From: Azospirillum sp. OGB3
GTDB lineage: Bacteria; Pseudomonadota; Alphaproteobacteria; Azospirillales; Azospirillaceae
Direction: 5' to 3'
Length of the DNA stretch: 64,000 nt
NCBI RefSeq assembly: GCF_014192915.1
Contig: NZ_JACHYN010000007.1
Span: 1-64,000 of the forward strand
Of the stretch, positions 17,055-25,362 are shown in pieces (the first letter of the stretch is position 1; each line of letters opens with the position of its first letter). The notes beneath the pieces are model-generated. The model worked only from the letters and a program-made list of their open reading frames with translations. It made no database searches and was not told where the DNA came from. Position numbers and translations under genes: made by a program.

Positions 17055-18553
17055 GGCGTGCGGTCCTGCTGTCCGGCTTGCTGCTGGCCGCCACTCCGGC
17101 GTGGCGTGAATCCCCGGTCCTGGCCGCGGCCGGGGCCGATTTGGACACGGCGGCGCTGATCGTGTCGGCGAACCATCTGGCCCGTCCGGAGCCGGCGCGC
17201 ATCCCGCGCCGATCCATAGCGGCGTTCCAGGACTATCTCGCGACGCTGGATCCCTATTCCCGTTATCTGACACCGCAGGACGTGGCGGCGCGCAGGGCCG
17301 TGGGCGCCGCTCACCGCGGCGTGGGCGCCCTGGTCACGGAGTCGCCGGAGGGCCTGCTGGTCGTTCCCCTCCAGGGCAGCCCGGCGGCGGCGGCGGGAAT
17401 CTCCGGCCCCTCGCTCCTTCTCGCCGTGAACGGGCGGACACCGCCCGCCGACGTCGATGACCTGCGCGTCCTGCTCGACCCCCTCGGCGAGGTGGACCTG
17501 ACGCTGCGCGATCTCGTGACCGGCCAGCGCGCCACGCGCCGCGTCCCCCTCCGCGCGTTCGAGATCCCGCCGGTCGAAACCCTGACGGTGAGCGGGCGCA
17601 CCATCATCCGCCTGCACGTGTTCGAGAGCGGGCGGACGGTGCCGGCTTTGCGTGCCGCGCTGGCCCGCGCCGCCGCAGGGTCCGGCGCCCCCGTTCTCGA
17701 CCTGCGGTACGCCAGCGGCGGTGACCTGCTGGAAGCCATCGACTCCGTGTCGCTGCTGCTCGACCGTGCCGTGCCGGTCGCCGTGACGCGCGACGGGACC
17801 GGCCGGGAGACCCCGTTCCGCAGCCGTCCCGGCCAGAGCGTGGTCGCCCCGGTCGTCTACATCCTGGTCGGCCCGCAGACCGCCAGCGCCGCCGAGGTCT
17901 TCGTCCGCGCCCTGGCTCACTGGCGGTACGGTTTCACCATCGGTCAGACGACCTACGGCAAGTGTGTGGCTCAGAAAACCTTTCCACTGCCCGATGGCGG
18001 CGGGCTGGTGCTGACGACGGCGCGCATCCTCGATCCCGCCGGGACGGACTGCGCGGGCAAGGGCCTCACCCCGGACCTGCCGGTGGCCGGAAACATCCAT
18101 GACACGGCGCGGGTGCTGCGCACGCTCGATACCTTCCTTGACGACGCGCGGGTCGTGTGCCGGGCCGCCCCTCTGCCGAACCGCCGAGCGGCCCCACAGG
18201 CGGCCCCACAGGCGGAAGACGAACTGGGGTGGAAGAACGGCGTCGGCCGGATGCGGCCGGTCGCGCTGAACGGGCCGGGCGGCACGACACAGCTGTGCCT
18301 GATGCCGCCGCTGCCGGCCGCCGCCGCCGCCGCCTTGCGGCGCGAGCAGGCCAAAACCGCCACGAGCCCGCTGGACCTGCGCCACGCTCCCCCGGCCGCC
18401 CCTGCAGCCGTCCCCCCGCCTGCCATCACGCGCCCGGTGCCCACGCGGGACGCTCCGAAGGTCCCGTCGAAAGCCGCCGCAGCCCCGCCACCGGCCCGCG
18501 ACGACGCCACCGACCCGGCGGCGCCGCTTCGGCCGACCAACCGTGACGATTGA
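17051..18553 (+). CDS. Secreted S41-family (CtpA-like) serine protease
   Basis: The GTG at 17051 overlaps the previous stop and gives a 500-residue exported protein. It has the S41 N-terminal signature (YLATLDPYSRYLTPQD), a PDZ-like segment (GLLVVPLQGSPAAAAGI) and a protease domain with the serine in TASAAE and the lysine in TYGKCVAQ, the Ser-Lys dyad of C-terminal processing peptidases. The last 130 or so residues are proline/alanine-rich and probably disordered. Its position inside the ABC/FGE/lipoprotein operon suggests it cleaves or releases a partner from the same operon, perhaps as the output or reset step. No substrate can be named. A second, more ordinary S41 protease lies at 50793. 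Confidence 0.85.
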   Translation: MRRAVLLSGLLLAATPAWRESPVLAAAGADLDTAALIVSANHLARPEPARIPRRSIAAFQDYLATLDPYSRYLTPQDVAARRAVGAAHRGVGALVTESPEGLLVVPLQGSPAAAAGISGPSLLLAVNGRTPPADVDDLRVLLDPLGEVDLTLRDLVTGQRATRRVPLRAFEIPPVETLTVSGRTIIRLHVFESGRTVPALRAALARAAAGSGAPVLDLRYASGGDLLEAIDSVSLLLDRAVPVAVTRDGTGRETPFRSRPGQSVVAPVVYILVGPQTASAAEVFVRALAHWRYGFTIGQTTYGKCVAQKTFPLPDGGGLVLTTARILDPAGTDCAGKGLTPDLPVAGNIHDTARVLRTLDTFLDDARVVCRAAPLPNRRAAPQAAPQAEDELGWKNGVGRMRPVALNGPGGTTQLCLMPPLPAAAAAALRREQAKTATSPLDLRHAPPAAPAAVPPPAITRPVPTRDAPKVPSKAAAAPPPARDDATDPAAPLRPTNRDD

Positions 18554-18598
18554 ACCGCCGTCCAGCCCGGGACGACACAAGCAGAGAGAAGACGACGA

Positions 18599-20467
18599 AT
18601 GAAGACGCGAGGCAAGACGTGGTTGGGCCGGGGTGCGGCGGCGTTCATTCTGGTTGCCGCCGCGATCGGCGGGCCGATGGCCGCAGGGGCAGCCGATCCG
18701 GCGCAGACCCTGTTCTCCGAAGCGCTGACCCTGACCACCAAGGCCCGCAACGAGCCGGACGCCGTCAAGCGGGCCGACATGCTCCGGCGTGTCATCGGCA
18801 ACCTGGACAAGATCGTCGCCGAGCACCCGAACACCAAGCTCGCCGTGCTGCTCCGCGACGGCAAGCCCATCGGCGCCTTCGAACGCAAGCAGGTCGAACA
18901 GCTTCTCGCGGAGACCGGCGTCCAGACCGCGCCGCAAACCGCGCCGCAGCCCGCGGAGCCCCCGCCGGTGCAGCAAACATCGCCCCAGATCGCCGCCGCT
19001 CCGGATGCGGCACCGGAACCGCCGCGCCCTGCCCACGGGCGCGGGTTGCCCATCGACGCCGATCCGACCACCCCGACCGGCCAAATGTTGTCCGACATCG
19101 CCGTCGGGATCGACAGCTTCCTGGCAACGCGGACGGTGCCGTTCTCCCCCAGCGTGCGCGAGCCGTTGCGCGCGGTCGAGCAGGGAGACCGGATCGTCGT
19201 CCAACTCCGCGGCTTTCAGGTGGAAATGGGCAGCGCGCGGCTCGAATTCGGCGACATCGACGTCGGCGTGAAGCGGTTGGCTGGAGACACTGGCTACGTC
19301 GTCGATTTCAAGGTCCCGCCCGAAGTGGCGATGTTCGTCAGCCACACGCAGAAGCTGATGTCCTTCACCATCGCCGAAGGTTCGGCGTCCGGAACGTGGC
19401 GCAAGGACTTGGGCTTCCTGACCGACGGCGACCTCGACCTGACGGGCCTTCGCGCCCGCGCCCACAAGGGCGACGCGATCATTGACATCTGCCGCCTGGA
19501 TTCGCTGAAGGGACGGCAGGCGACGAAGGAGGCCGACGGCACGCTGTCGATGACCAGCCTTCTGGAAATCAATTCCCTCCTCATGACCCCGCCCGAACCC
19601 GGCGATCCGCGCCTTTCGGTGAAGCGCGTCGTCATCGGGAGCGAAGGCCGGGGCATCAGCGTCGAGACCGTGAAGCGGCTTCAGGACTTCGGCGGACTTC
19701 AGGCGATTGGCGCAATGCAGGGCGAAGCCCACTCCGCCTTGCAGTTTCTCGACATCCTCGCGCAAGCCGCGTGGGACGGCATAAAGCTCCACTATGCGGT
19801 CGACGGATTCGCCTTCGCCAAGGGAGCGCAGACCGTCCTGTCGGCGGAGCGCCTGGCCCTCGACATAGGCTTTGACAACAAGGCCGACATGGCCGCCGTC
19901 GAGGTCGGCGTGGACGTGCAGAAGGTCACGACCGCGCTTCAGGAGGTCAAGCAGGTTCCGGACGAACTGCTTCCCCACAGCCTCACGGTTTCGACGCGGC
20001 TCGACCGACTGCCCGCCAAGACCATCGCCGAACTGGGCAAGTCGTGGTTCCAGGGCGAAACGGGAAGGACCACCGCGGCCGCCCCCCTCTCCGCCATGCA
20101 GAACGCCGTGTTCGAGGCGAAGCCGGAACTGGGGATCAAAACACTGGCGGTCGCGGCGAAGCAGGCACAAATCAGCACGACCGGTGCCATCGCGATCAAT
20201 CCCATTGCGAAGCTGATGGTGTCCGGCGGGTTCGACGTTCAGGTCGTCGGACTGGACCTCATCAAGGCCCGGCTCGACAAGGACGGCGCCACCCAGCCGC
20301 AGCTTGCCGAGATGGTGCCGGTCGTCGTCGGGCTGCGCGGCCTTGGCGAGCCGTCGAAGCTCGGCGACCGCAACGCGCACTCGTACCGCGTCGACATCAA
20401 CACCGATGGCGGCATCACCATCAACAACACCCCTTGGGAAACGCTCATCCCCAAGAAGCGCCCCTGA
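18599..20467 (+). CDS. Large secreted protein of unknown function sharing an N-terminal module with the next gene
   Basis: A 622-residue exported protein with a signal peptide ending near AAGAA. The mature N-terminus (DPAQTLFSEALTLTTKARNE) through GAFERKQVEQLLAE is clearly related to the start of the following protein. A proline-rich linker (about 105-145) leads to a long soluble beta/alpha region with no transmembrane helix. I do not recognise a family with confidence. Segments such as GDIDVGVKRLAGDTGYVVDF and the tail SYRVDINTDGGITINN suggest repeated beta-sandwich or lipid-carrier-like folds. It lies 45 bases after the protease gene and belongs to the same operon. Function unknown. Confidence 0.7.
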   Translation: MKTRGKTWLGRGAAAFILVAAAIGGPMAAGAADPAQTLFSEALTLTTKARNEPDAVKRADMLRRVIGNLDKIVAEHPNTKLAVLLRDGKPIGAFERKQVEQLLAETGVQTAPQTAPQPAEPPPVQQTSPQIAAAPDAAPEPPRPAHGRGLPIDADPTTPTGQMLSDIAVGIDSFLATRTVPFSPSVREPLRAVEQGDRIVVQLRGFQVEMGSARLEFGDIDVGVKRLAGDTGYVVDFKVPPEVAMFVSHTQKLMSFTIAEGSASGTWRKDLGFLTDGDLDLTGLRARAHKGDAIIDICRLDSLKGRQATKEADGTLSMTSLLEINSLLMTPPEPGDPRLSVKRVVIGSEGRGISVETVKRLQDFGGLQAIGAMQGEAHSALQFLDILAQAAWDGIKLHYAVDGFAFAKGAQTVLSAERLALDIGFDNKADMAAVEVGVDVQKVTTALQEVKQVPDELLPHSLTVSTRLDRLPAKTIAELGKSWFQGETGRTTAAAPLSAMQNAVFEAKPELGIKTLAVAAKQAQISTTGAIAINPIAKLMVSGGFDVQVVGLDLIKARLDKDGATQPQLAEMVPVVVGLRGLGEPSKLGDRNAHSYRVDINTDGGITINNTPWETLIPKKRP

Positions 20468-20501
20468 TCCGCGCCGCGCCACGTTCGGAGACAACGAATC
20501 C

Positions 20502-23500
20502 ATGACCATGCAAAGCAAGGCGCCGCTGGGCAAGAAATGGCTGGGCCGGGGTGCGGCGGTTTTCCTGCTGGCCGCCGCCGCCGGCGCGCCAATCCATGCC
20601 GCTCTCGCCGCCGACCCCGCGCAGGAACTCTTCGTGGAGGCGATGAACCTGACCGCCAAAGCGCGTGCCGAAGCCGACGCGGCCACGCGGCTGGATTTGC
20701 TGACAAGGGCCCAGGCCGATGTCCAGCGCATCGTCGCCGAGCACGCGGAGACCAAGCTCGGCAGGCTGCTGGCCGAAGGCAAGAAGATCGGCGCCTTCGA
20801 CCCGAAGGATCTCGAACGTCTGCTCGCCGAGGCCAAAGCCGCCGCACCGGTCGAGGCGATGGCAGAGCCCAAAGCGGAGCCGAAAGGCGAGGCGAAACCG
20901 CAGTCGACGGCGGCCAGGAACGCGCCGTTGCGAGCCCCGGCCAGCGCCGCCGCGTCGGAGGAGGTCCGCCTGTTCGTCGCCACGCTGCCGGCCAAGGACT
21001 CCGAGCGCCACCGCGGCATCCGCCAGGGGGCGGACAGGCTTCCGAACACGCTGTCCTTCGCCGACCTGAATCTTGTGCTGGGTGATCTGGCGGGCGACGC
21101 CCGGTTGGGCGTCATCGCCCTGCTGGCTCCGCGCCTGCCCGAGCGGGGCCAGTCTCCGACGGAGATCGCCGCGCTGCTGGATCGCGTCCAGGGGTACGAC
21201 CGCGTGCGGGCGATCCGCGAACTGGTGACCAAGCTCACCCCTGTTCCAGCGGATCAGCAGGCGGCCGCGGCGACAACCCTTCTGGCCGGCATCAAGGAAG
21301 GCGACCGCGTCCCCGCGGTCGAGCAGCTTGCGCCCGCCTTCGGAGGCGAACTGTCGGCCGGAACCGCCATCGCCTTTCTCCAGGGGCTTGAGGGCTATCA
21401 GCGTGTGCAGGCCCTGCAACGGGGGCTCGCCCCCATCATGGCCCCGATCCCCGGCGCGGAACGAATCGCGGTTCTTCGGGACCTGCTCGGCAACCTCAAG
21501 GACGGTGAGCGCGACAACGCCCTGCGCACCATCCTTCGTCAACTCGGCCAGGATCTCACGGTCGCGGAGGTGAACACGGCGCTGGGTTCCATGCAGGAAC
21601 GGAACCGTTCGCAGGGGATAAAGGCGCTGGCGCCGCAGATGCTGCCGATTCCGCCGAATGAGCGGCACGAGGCGGCGCGTTCGCTCCTCGGCGGCATCAA
21701 GGACCATGATCGGGTCGAAGCCATCACGGCGCTGGCTCCGTTGTTCAAGCCCGACCTCACCGTGGCCGACGCCGCCACAATTCTGGGTGCGCTGCAAGCT
21801 CACGGCCGCGCGCAGGCCGTCGGCGTTCTCGCCCCGGTCATGGTCGGCACCCTGAAGCCCGGCGACCTTCCGACGCTGCTGGGCAATCTCTCCGACCACC
21901 CGCGCCTCTCCGCCCTGGCGGCGCTGGCCGACCGGCTCGACCCCGGACTGACGGCGAACGAACTGGCGCTGTACATGCAGCCGTTCCACGCCGACGCGCG
22001 CGCCGACCTGATCAAGGCCATCGCGGCGCGGCGGAGCGGCCTGTCCGCCGCGGAGTTCCTGGACATCGGAGGGTTGCCGCAAGCCGATTACCACCGGCGG
22101 CAGGCGTATCTCCATCTCGTTCCCGCGCTGCAAAAGCCGTTGCCCCCCAGGGAGTTCGCGGCGATCCTGCGCGATGTCAAACTCGACCACGTCCACACGC
22201 TGATCCCCATCCTGCTGCCGAATCTCACGTCTGACGTCACGGTGGAGGAGCGTACGGCGCTGCTCGACGCCTTCCAAAGCCACAAGCCGACAGGCTTCGT
22301 GTATCAGGGGCAGGATCTGGGCAGCTTCGCCTCCGCCCTGCCCGAACCCGACCTCGCCAAGGGCAAGCCGCCCGCGGCCGGGAGCTTCAACACCGGCGAT
22401 TGCGCTTCCGTCCTGTCCTGGGCGCTTGACGGCGTTCCGCTGGACCTGGTGCTCGGCGACAAGCCGCCCGTTCCGAAGGGTGTTCTCGACCCTCTCTCAA
22501 GCGCCAGCTTCGGTGTTCCGGCGACCCGCTGGGAGCCGGCGCAGGTGACCGAGGTGGAACAGAAGCTGGACAGCTGCGCACACGGCATGATGGGAACCCG
22601 GCGTGCCGACCGGATCGCCGCGAACATCAAGCTCTTGAAGCCGCTCGCTCCACACATCGAACGGCTGCGCGACATTCCCAAGCAGCGCTCCGCCCTGGCT
22701 GGTGAACTGGCGCGGCTGAAGGAATTGCCGCCGACCACCGAGGCGATGGCCGAACTGCGCAACGGCGGCCGCACCGGCCCGATCCTCGCCGCTCTCCCCG
22801 TTGCGGAGGGCACGGTGGCCGCGGCGGAGTTGAAGGCGCTCGCCGAGGTCCACACCGCCCGTGTCGCCGCCGCCATCAAGGAGCAATTGGCGCAGGCTCC
22901 GGAGACGCTGGAGGGCCTCGACCGGCTTCAGGCCTTGGCACGCAACGTTCGCTCCTCCGCTCCGGCGCTGTGGGCCGACGCCGCGCAGGGTCTGGAAAAG
23001 GAATTCGAGGATCGGCGTGGTGTCATCGCCAGCAAGGCGGTCGATGAGTTCCGGGCCTCCGTCGCCGCCGTTCCGGCCGAGAGGAACGGCCTCGGGACCA
23101 TCGACGATCTGATGGCGCGGCCGAGCATCGCCGCCCTGCCCGAAGCGATCGCCAAGCCCTTCGCGGAGGCCGCATCGCAGCGCCGCACAGCCATCATGGA
23201 GGAGGTGCTGGTCAAGGACATCGCCGCCGTCAGCGCGGACGGGATCGGGCTGAGCAGGATCGAGGAGTTGGCGCGGTCGGCGGACGCCGCGAGGCTGCCC
23301 AACGACGCGGCGACCCGCATTGCCGACGTCATCACGCGGCGCAAGACGGAGATCGGCAAGGAGTTTCACGCCACCATCCGGAAGAACCTGGCCGAGCTGC
23401 CCGACACCCCCGAGGGGTTCACCGCCGCCATGGACGTCGCCGACAGACCGGCCGTCGGCTTGGACGCGGCGACAAGCGCCGCCGTCCGCAAGGCGGGCAA

Positions 23501-24614
23501 GGACCGGGCGGACGCGATCCTGGCCAAGCTCGACGTCGGAATCCGCGCCAAGCTGGCCGAGTTTCCCGCGTCCGACGTGGGGGTGTCGCAAATCATCGAG
23601 CTGCGTGACCGGACGGGGGGCGAACTGCCCGATCCAGTGGCGCAGCGCTTTGCGGCGGCGGCCAACGACCGGATCGTCGCCATTCGCGCCCAGCAGAAGC
23701 AGACGATCTGCGACAACGCCGTCGGAAAAGCCAATCTGAAGGATGGCGCTCCCGCCGTTGCGCTGGCTGTTGCCGACGGCACACGGACGCTGCGGGATTT
23801 GACCTGCGCCTTGGCCACCGATCCGTCCGCCCCGGTGCGGGTCGCCGGGTACGAAGCGCCCGGCCTGTTCGGCCGGACCCACACGCTGACACTGTCCGGA
23901 AGGACGCCTGCCAAGGTGAGCCTGAAGGAGCTTGAGAAGGGCAAGGGGCTGGTTGGCGTCGCGGTCGAGGCCGCCGGCAGGTCGGTGGACGTGCAGCCGG
24001 CTGTCTGGCAGTCGCTCATGGAGGACTGGCGGCGGCTTCCCCGTCTTCTCGACCCGAACAGCGAGGAGGCGACGAAGGCCGACATGGCCGCCGGGATCGA
24101 GGACGGGCGGCTCGTCTGCGCCTCCACGGGGTATGCCCACCCCAAGAACCAGTGGCCTCTGCCCGTGGTCGCCACCGGCCCCTGGAGTCAGAACACGTCG
24201 AAGCTGGAGGCGTTGACCGCCAGCGGTCTGGTCCGCGTGGCAAGCACCGAACAGCGCAACGCCGGCTTCGCCGGCATGCAGCAGGTTGTCAACATCGACC
24301 TTACCGCCGAGGGGCGGAAAAGCTGGAACGCGGCGCGCGAGGCTTTCTGCTTCGGCGGCGTCCGGGCGGTCGTGACGAACTACACGGTGCCGGCCGCGCG
24401 CGACGGTGTGCAGGCATCCATGGTGACGGCGCAACTCCACGCCATGGATGTTCCGGCTTGGGTCGCGGCTTCGCCTGTGGCGTCGATCCTGAACATCTCT
24501 CTCGACACGCAGGAGCCGACCGAGATCTCGCAGGTTCTCTTCCAGACCGTCAAAGGCTGGGTGGATGGCGATCGGATGGCGGCCGGTGCGACCAGGGCGA
24601 AGCTCGGCAAATAA
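20502..24614 (+). CDS. Giant secreted helical-repeat protein (1370 residues)
   Basis: Exported, with a signal peptide ending near AALAA and the N-terminal module DPAQELFVEAMNLTAKAR shared with the preceding protein. From about 190 to 590 there are some nine to ten tandem helical repeats of about 39 residues, each with a core like LLxxIKxxDRVxAIxxLAP (for example at 225, 261, 292, 328, 358, 395 and 427). The middle third is alanine-rich helical with many glutamate/arginine pairs. The last 250 residues contain several cysteines and look globular. There is no membrane anchor. It is the last gene before a strong hairpin and is probably a long periplasmic scaffold. Nothing comparable comes to mind by name. 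Confidence 0.75.
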   Translation: MTMQSKAPLGKKWLGRGAAVFLLAAAAGAPIHAALAADPAQELFVEAMNLTAKARAEADAATRLDLLTRAQADVQRIVAEHAETKLGRLLAEGKKIGAFDPKDLERLLAEAKAAAPVEAMAEPKAEPKGEAKPQSTAARNAPLRAPASAAASEEVRLFVATLPAKDSERHRGIRQGADRLPNTLSFADLNLVLGDLAGDARLGVIALLAPRLPERGQSPTEIAALLDRVQGYDRVRAIRELVTKLTPVPADQQAAAATTLLAGIKEGDRVPAVEQLAPAFGGELSAGTAIAFLQGLEGYQRVQALQRGLAPIMAPIPGAERIAVLRDLLGNLKDGERDNALRTILRQLGQDLTVAEVNTALGSMQERNRSQGIKALAPQMLPIPPNERHEAARSLLGGIKDHDRVEAITALAPLFKPDLTVADAATILGALQAHGRAQAVGVLAPVMVGTLKPGDLPTLLGNLSDHPRLSALAALADRLDPGLTANELALYMQPFHADARADLIKAIAARRSGLSAAEFLDIGGLPQADYHRRQAYLHLVPALQKPLPPREFAAILRDVKLDHVHTLIPILLPNLTSDVTVEERTALLDAFQSHKPTGFVYQGQDLGSFASALPEPDLAKGKPPAAGSFNTGDCASVLSWALDGVPLDLVLGDKPPVPKGVLDPLSSASFGVPATRWEPAQVTEVEQKLDSCAHGMMGTRRADRIAANIKLLKPLAPHIERLRDIPKQRSALAGELARLKELPPTTEAMAELRNGGRTGPILAALPVAEGTVAAAELKALAEVHTARVAAAIKEQLAQAPETLEGLDRLQALARNVRSSAPALWADAAQGLEKEFEDRRGVIASKAVDEFRASVAAVPAERNGLGTIDDLMARPSIAALPEAIAKPFAEAASQRRTAIMEEVLVKDIAAVSADGIGLSRIEELARSADAARLPNDAATRIADVITRRKTEIGKEFHATIRKNLAELPDTPEGFTAAMDVADRPAVGLDAATSAAVRKAGKDRADAILAKLDVGIRAKLAEFPASDVGVSQIIELRDRTGGELPDPVAQRFAAAANDRIVAIRAQQKQTICDNAVGKANLKDGAPAVALAVADGTRTLRDLTCALATDPSAPVRVAGYEAPGLFGRTHTLTLSGRTPAKVSLKELEKGKGLVGVAVEAAGRSVDVQPAVWQSLMEDWRRLPRLLDPNSEEATKADMAAGIEDGRLVCASTGYAHPKNQWPLPVVATGPWSQNTSKLEALTASGLVRVASTEQRNAGFAGMQQVVNIDLTAEGRKSWNAAREAFCFGGVRAVVTNYTVPAARDGVQASMVTAQLHAMDVPAWVAASPVASILNISLDTQEPTEISQVLFQTVKGWVDGDRMAAGATRAKLGK

Positions 24615-24621
24615 CGGGGCG

Positions 24622-24654
24622 GACAGGACGGGGGCAGGCCCCCCATCCTGTCCC
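24622..24654 (+). terminator. Terminator-like hairpin ending the 16-kb operon
   Basis: Arms 24622-24635 and 24641-24654 pair over 14 positions with one mismatch around a five-base loop, eight bases after the stop of the giant protein. The following sequence is pyrimidine-rich with few Ts, so termination may be imperfect. Together with the CRP-like site it accounts for most of the 24615-24936 gap. Confidence 0.7.
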
Positions 24655-24852
24655 TTCTCCCTTCGCCGCTTTGCAGGAGAACGTTTGTGACGCCTTTCAG
24701 GGCGCCGCACCGCTGGCGCTGGGCGTGCGTCTCCAATCCGGTCGGCGACGATCCAGCCTGTTGCAGGCCTTGCCGAAAATCGACGCACATGGATGCGACA
24801 CGGCGGCGGCGCTGTGACTTTGTTGATCGACGGGAGCGCCTCCTGCGTTTCA

Positions 24853-24868
24853 TGTGAAGTTCATCACA
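24853..24868. promoter_or_regulatory. Perfect CRP-type palindrome TGTGA-N6-TCACA
   Basis: The site reads TGTGAAGTTCATCACA, extended by one more symmetric pair on each side, exactly the half-site arrangement of the E. coli CRP consensus. It ends 68 bases before the RHH gene start. Five Ts follow the right arm, so a small terminator hairpin is the alternative reading, but the stem is only seven base pairs and AT-rich. Confidence 0.5.
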
Positions 24869-24936
24869 TGTTTTTCGGCTCGGACTCCGCGAGGCTTCAC
24901 ACATAAGAGTGCAACGTGTCGCGCGGCGGGTATGCG

Positions 24937-25206
24937 ATGTCATCGAAGAAGCTTAGGAACGTCTATGTCGCCGGAAAGCGCACCAGCCTGCGGCTGGAAG
25001 CTGCCTTCTGGGAGGGCCTGGAGGAGATTGCGGAGAGGGAAAGCGTTACATTGGGTGAGCTGTGCAACCGCCTCGCCGAGCGGGTGGAGGCCGTGGATGC
25101 CAGCAACCTGTCCAGCGCCGTACGGATTTACGTGCTGGAATACTTCATGGCGGCCACGCCGAAGCCGGAAGGGGCTCGTTACGGGCTCGCCGTCGCGGCG
25201 GAGTGA
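24937..25206 (+). CDS. Ribbon-helix-helix protein (PF13467 type)
   Basis: A small basic protein beginning SSKKLRNVYVAGKRTSLRLE, continuing FWEGLEEIAERESVTLGELC, then NLSSAVRIYVLEYF. This is the ribbon-helix-helix pattern of the PF13467 family, common in Rhodospirillales and rhizobia. The start at ATG 24937 (89 residues) is preferred because GGCGGG lies just upstream; a GTG at 24916 would add seven residues. RHH proteins bind DNA as dimers and usually repress. The target is unknown; the palindrome at 24853-24868 could be its own operator instead of a CRP site. Confidence 0.75.
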   Translation: MSSKKLRNVYVAGKRTSLRLEAAFWEGLEEIAERESVTLGELCNRLAERVEAVDASNLSSAVRIYVLEYFMAATPKPEGARYGLAVAAE

Positions 25207-25362
25207 ACGAACCCGCCGCACCACGGCGGCGGTCCGCATCGTCGTCAGGCGCCTCAACGCATCCTGAAAGCCGGCCCCGGAAGGTCGGTTACCCATCCGG
25301 AAGCATCATGGCCGCTGCCTCGCCGTTGCCGGTCGCATCCGGCGGATGGGCGGCTCCATGAT

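Noticed and set aside
16931..21238. A 1435-codon minus-strand open frame
   Set aside because: Antisense to the S41 protease and two exported proteins; low-complexity arginine/alanine-rich translation and no ribosome site.
4578..24614. Reading the locus as a type VI secretion cluster
   Set aside because: No TssB/C, Hcp, VgrG, ClpV, TssJ-M or other structural component is encoded in the window; only regulatory-type components are present.
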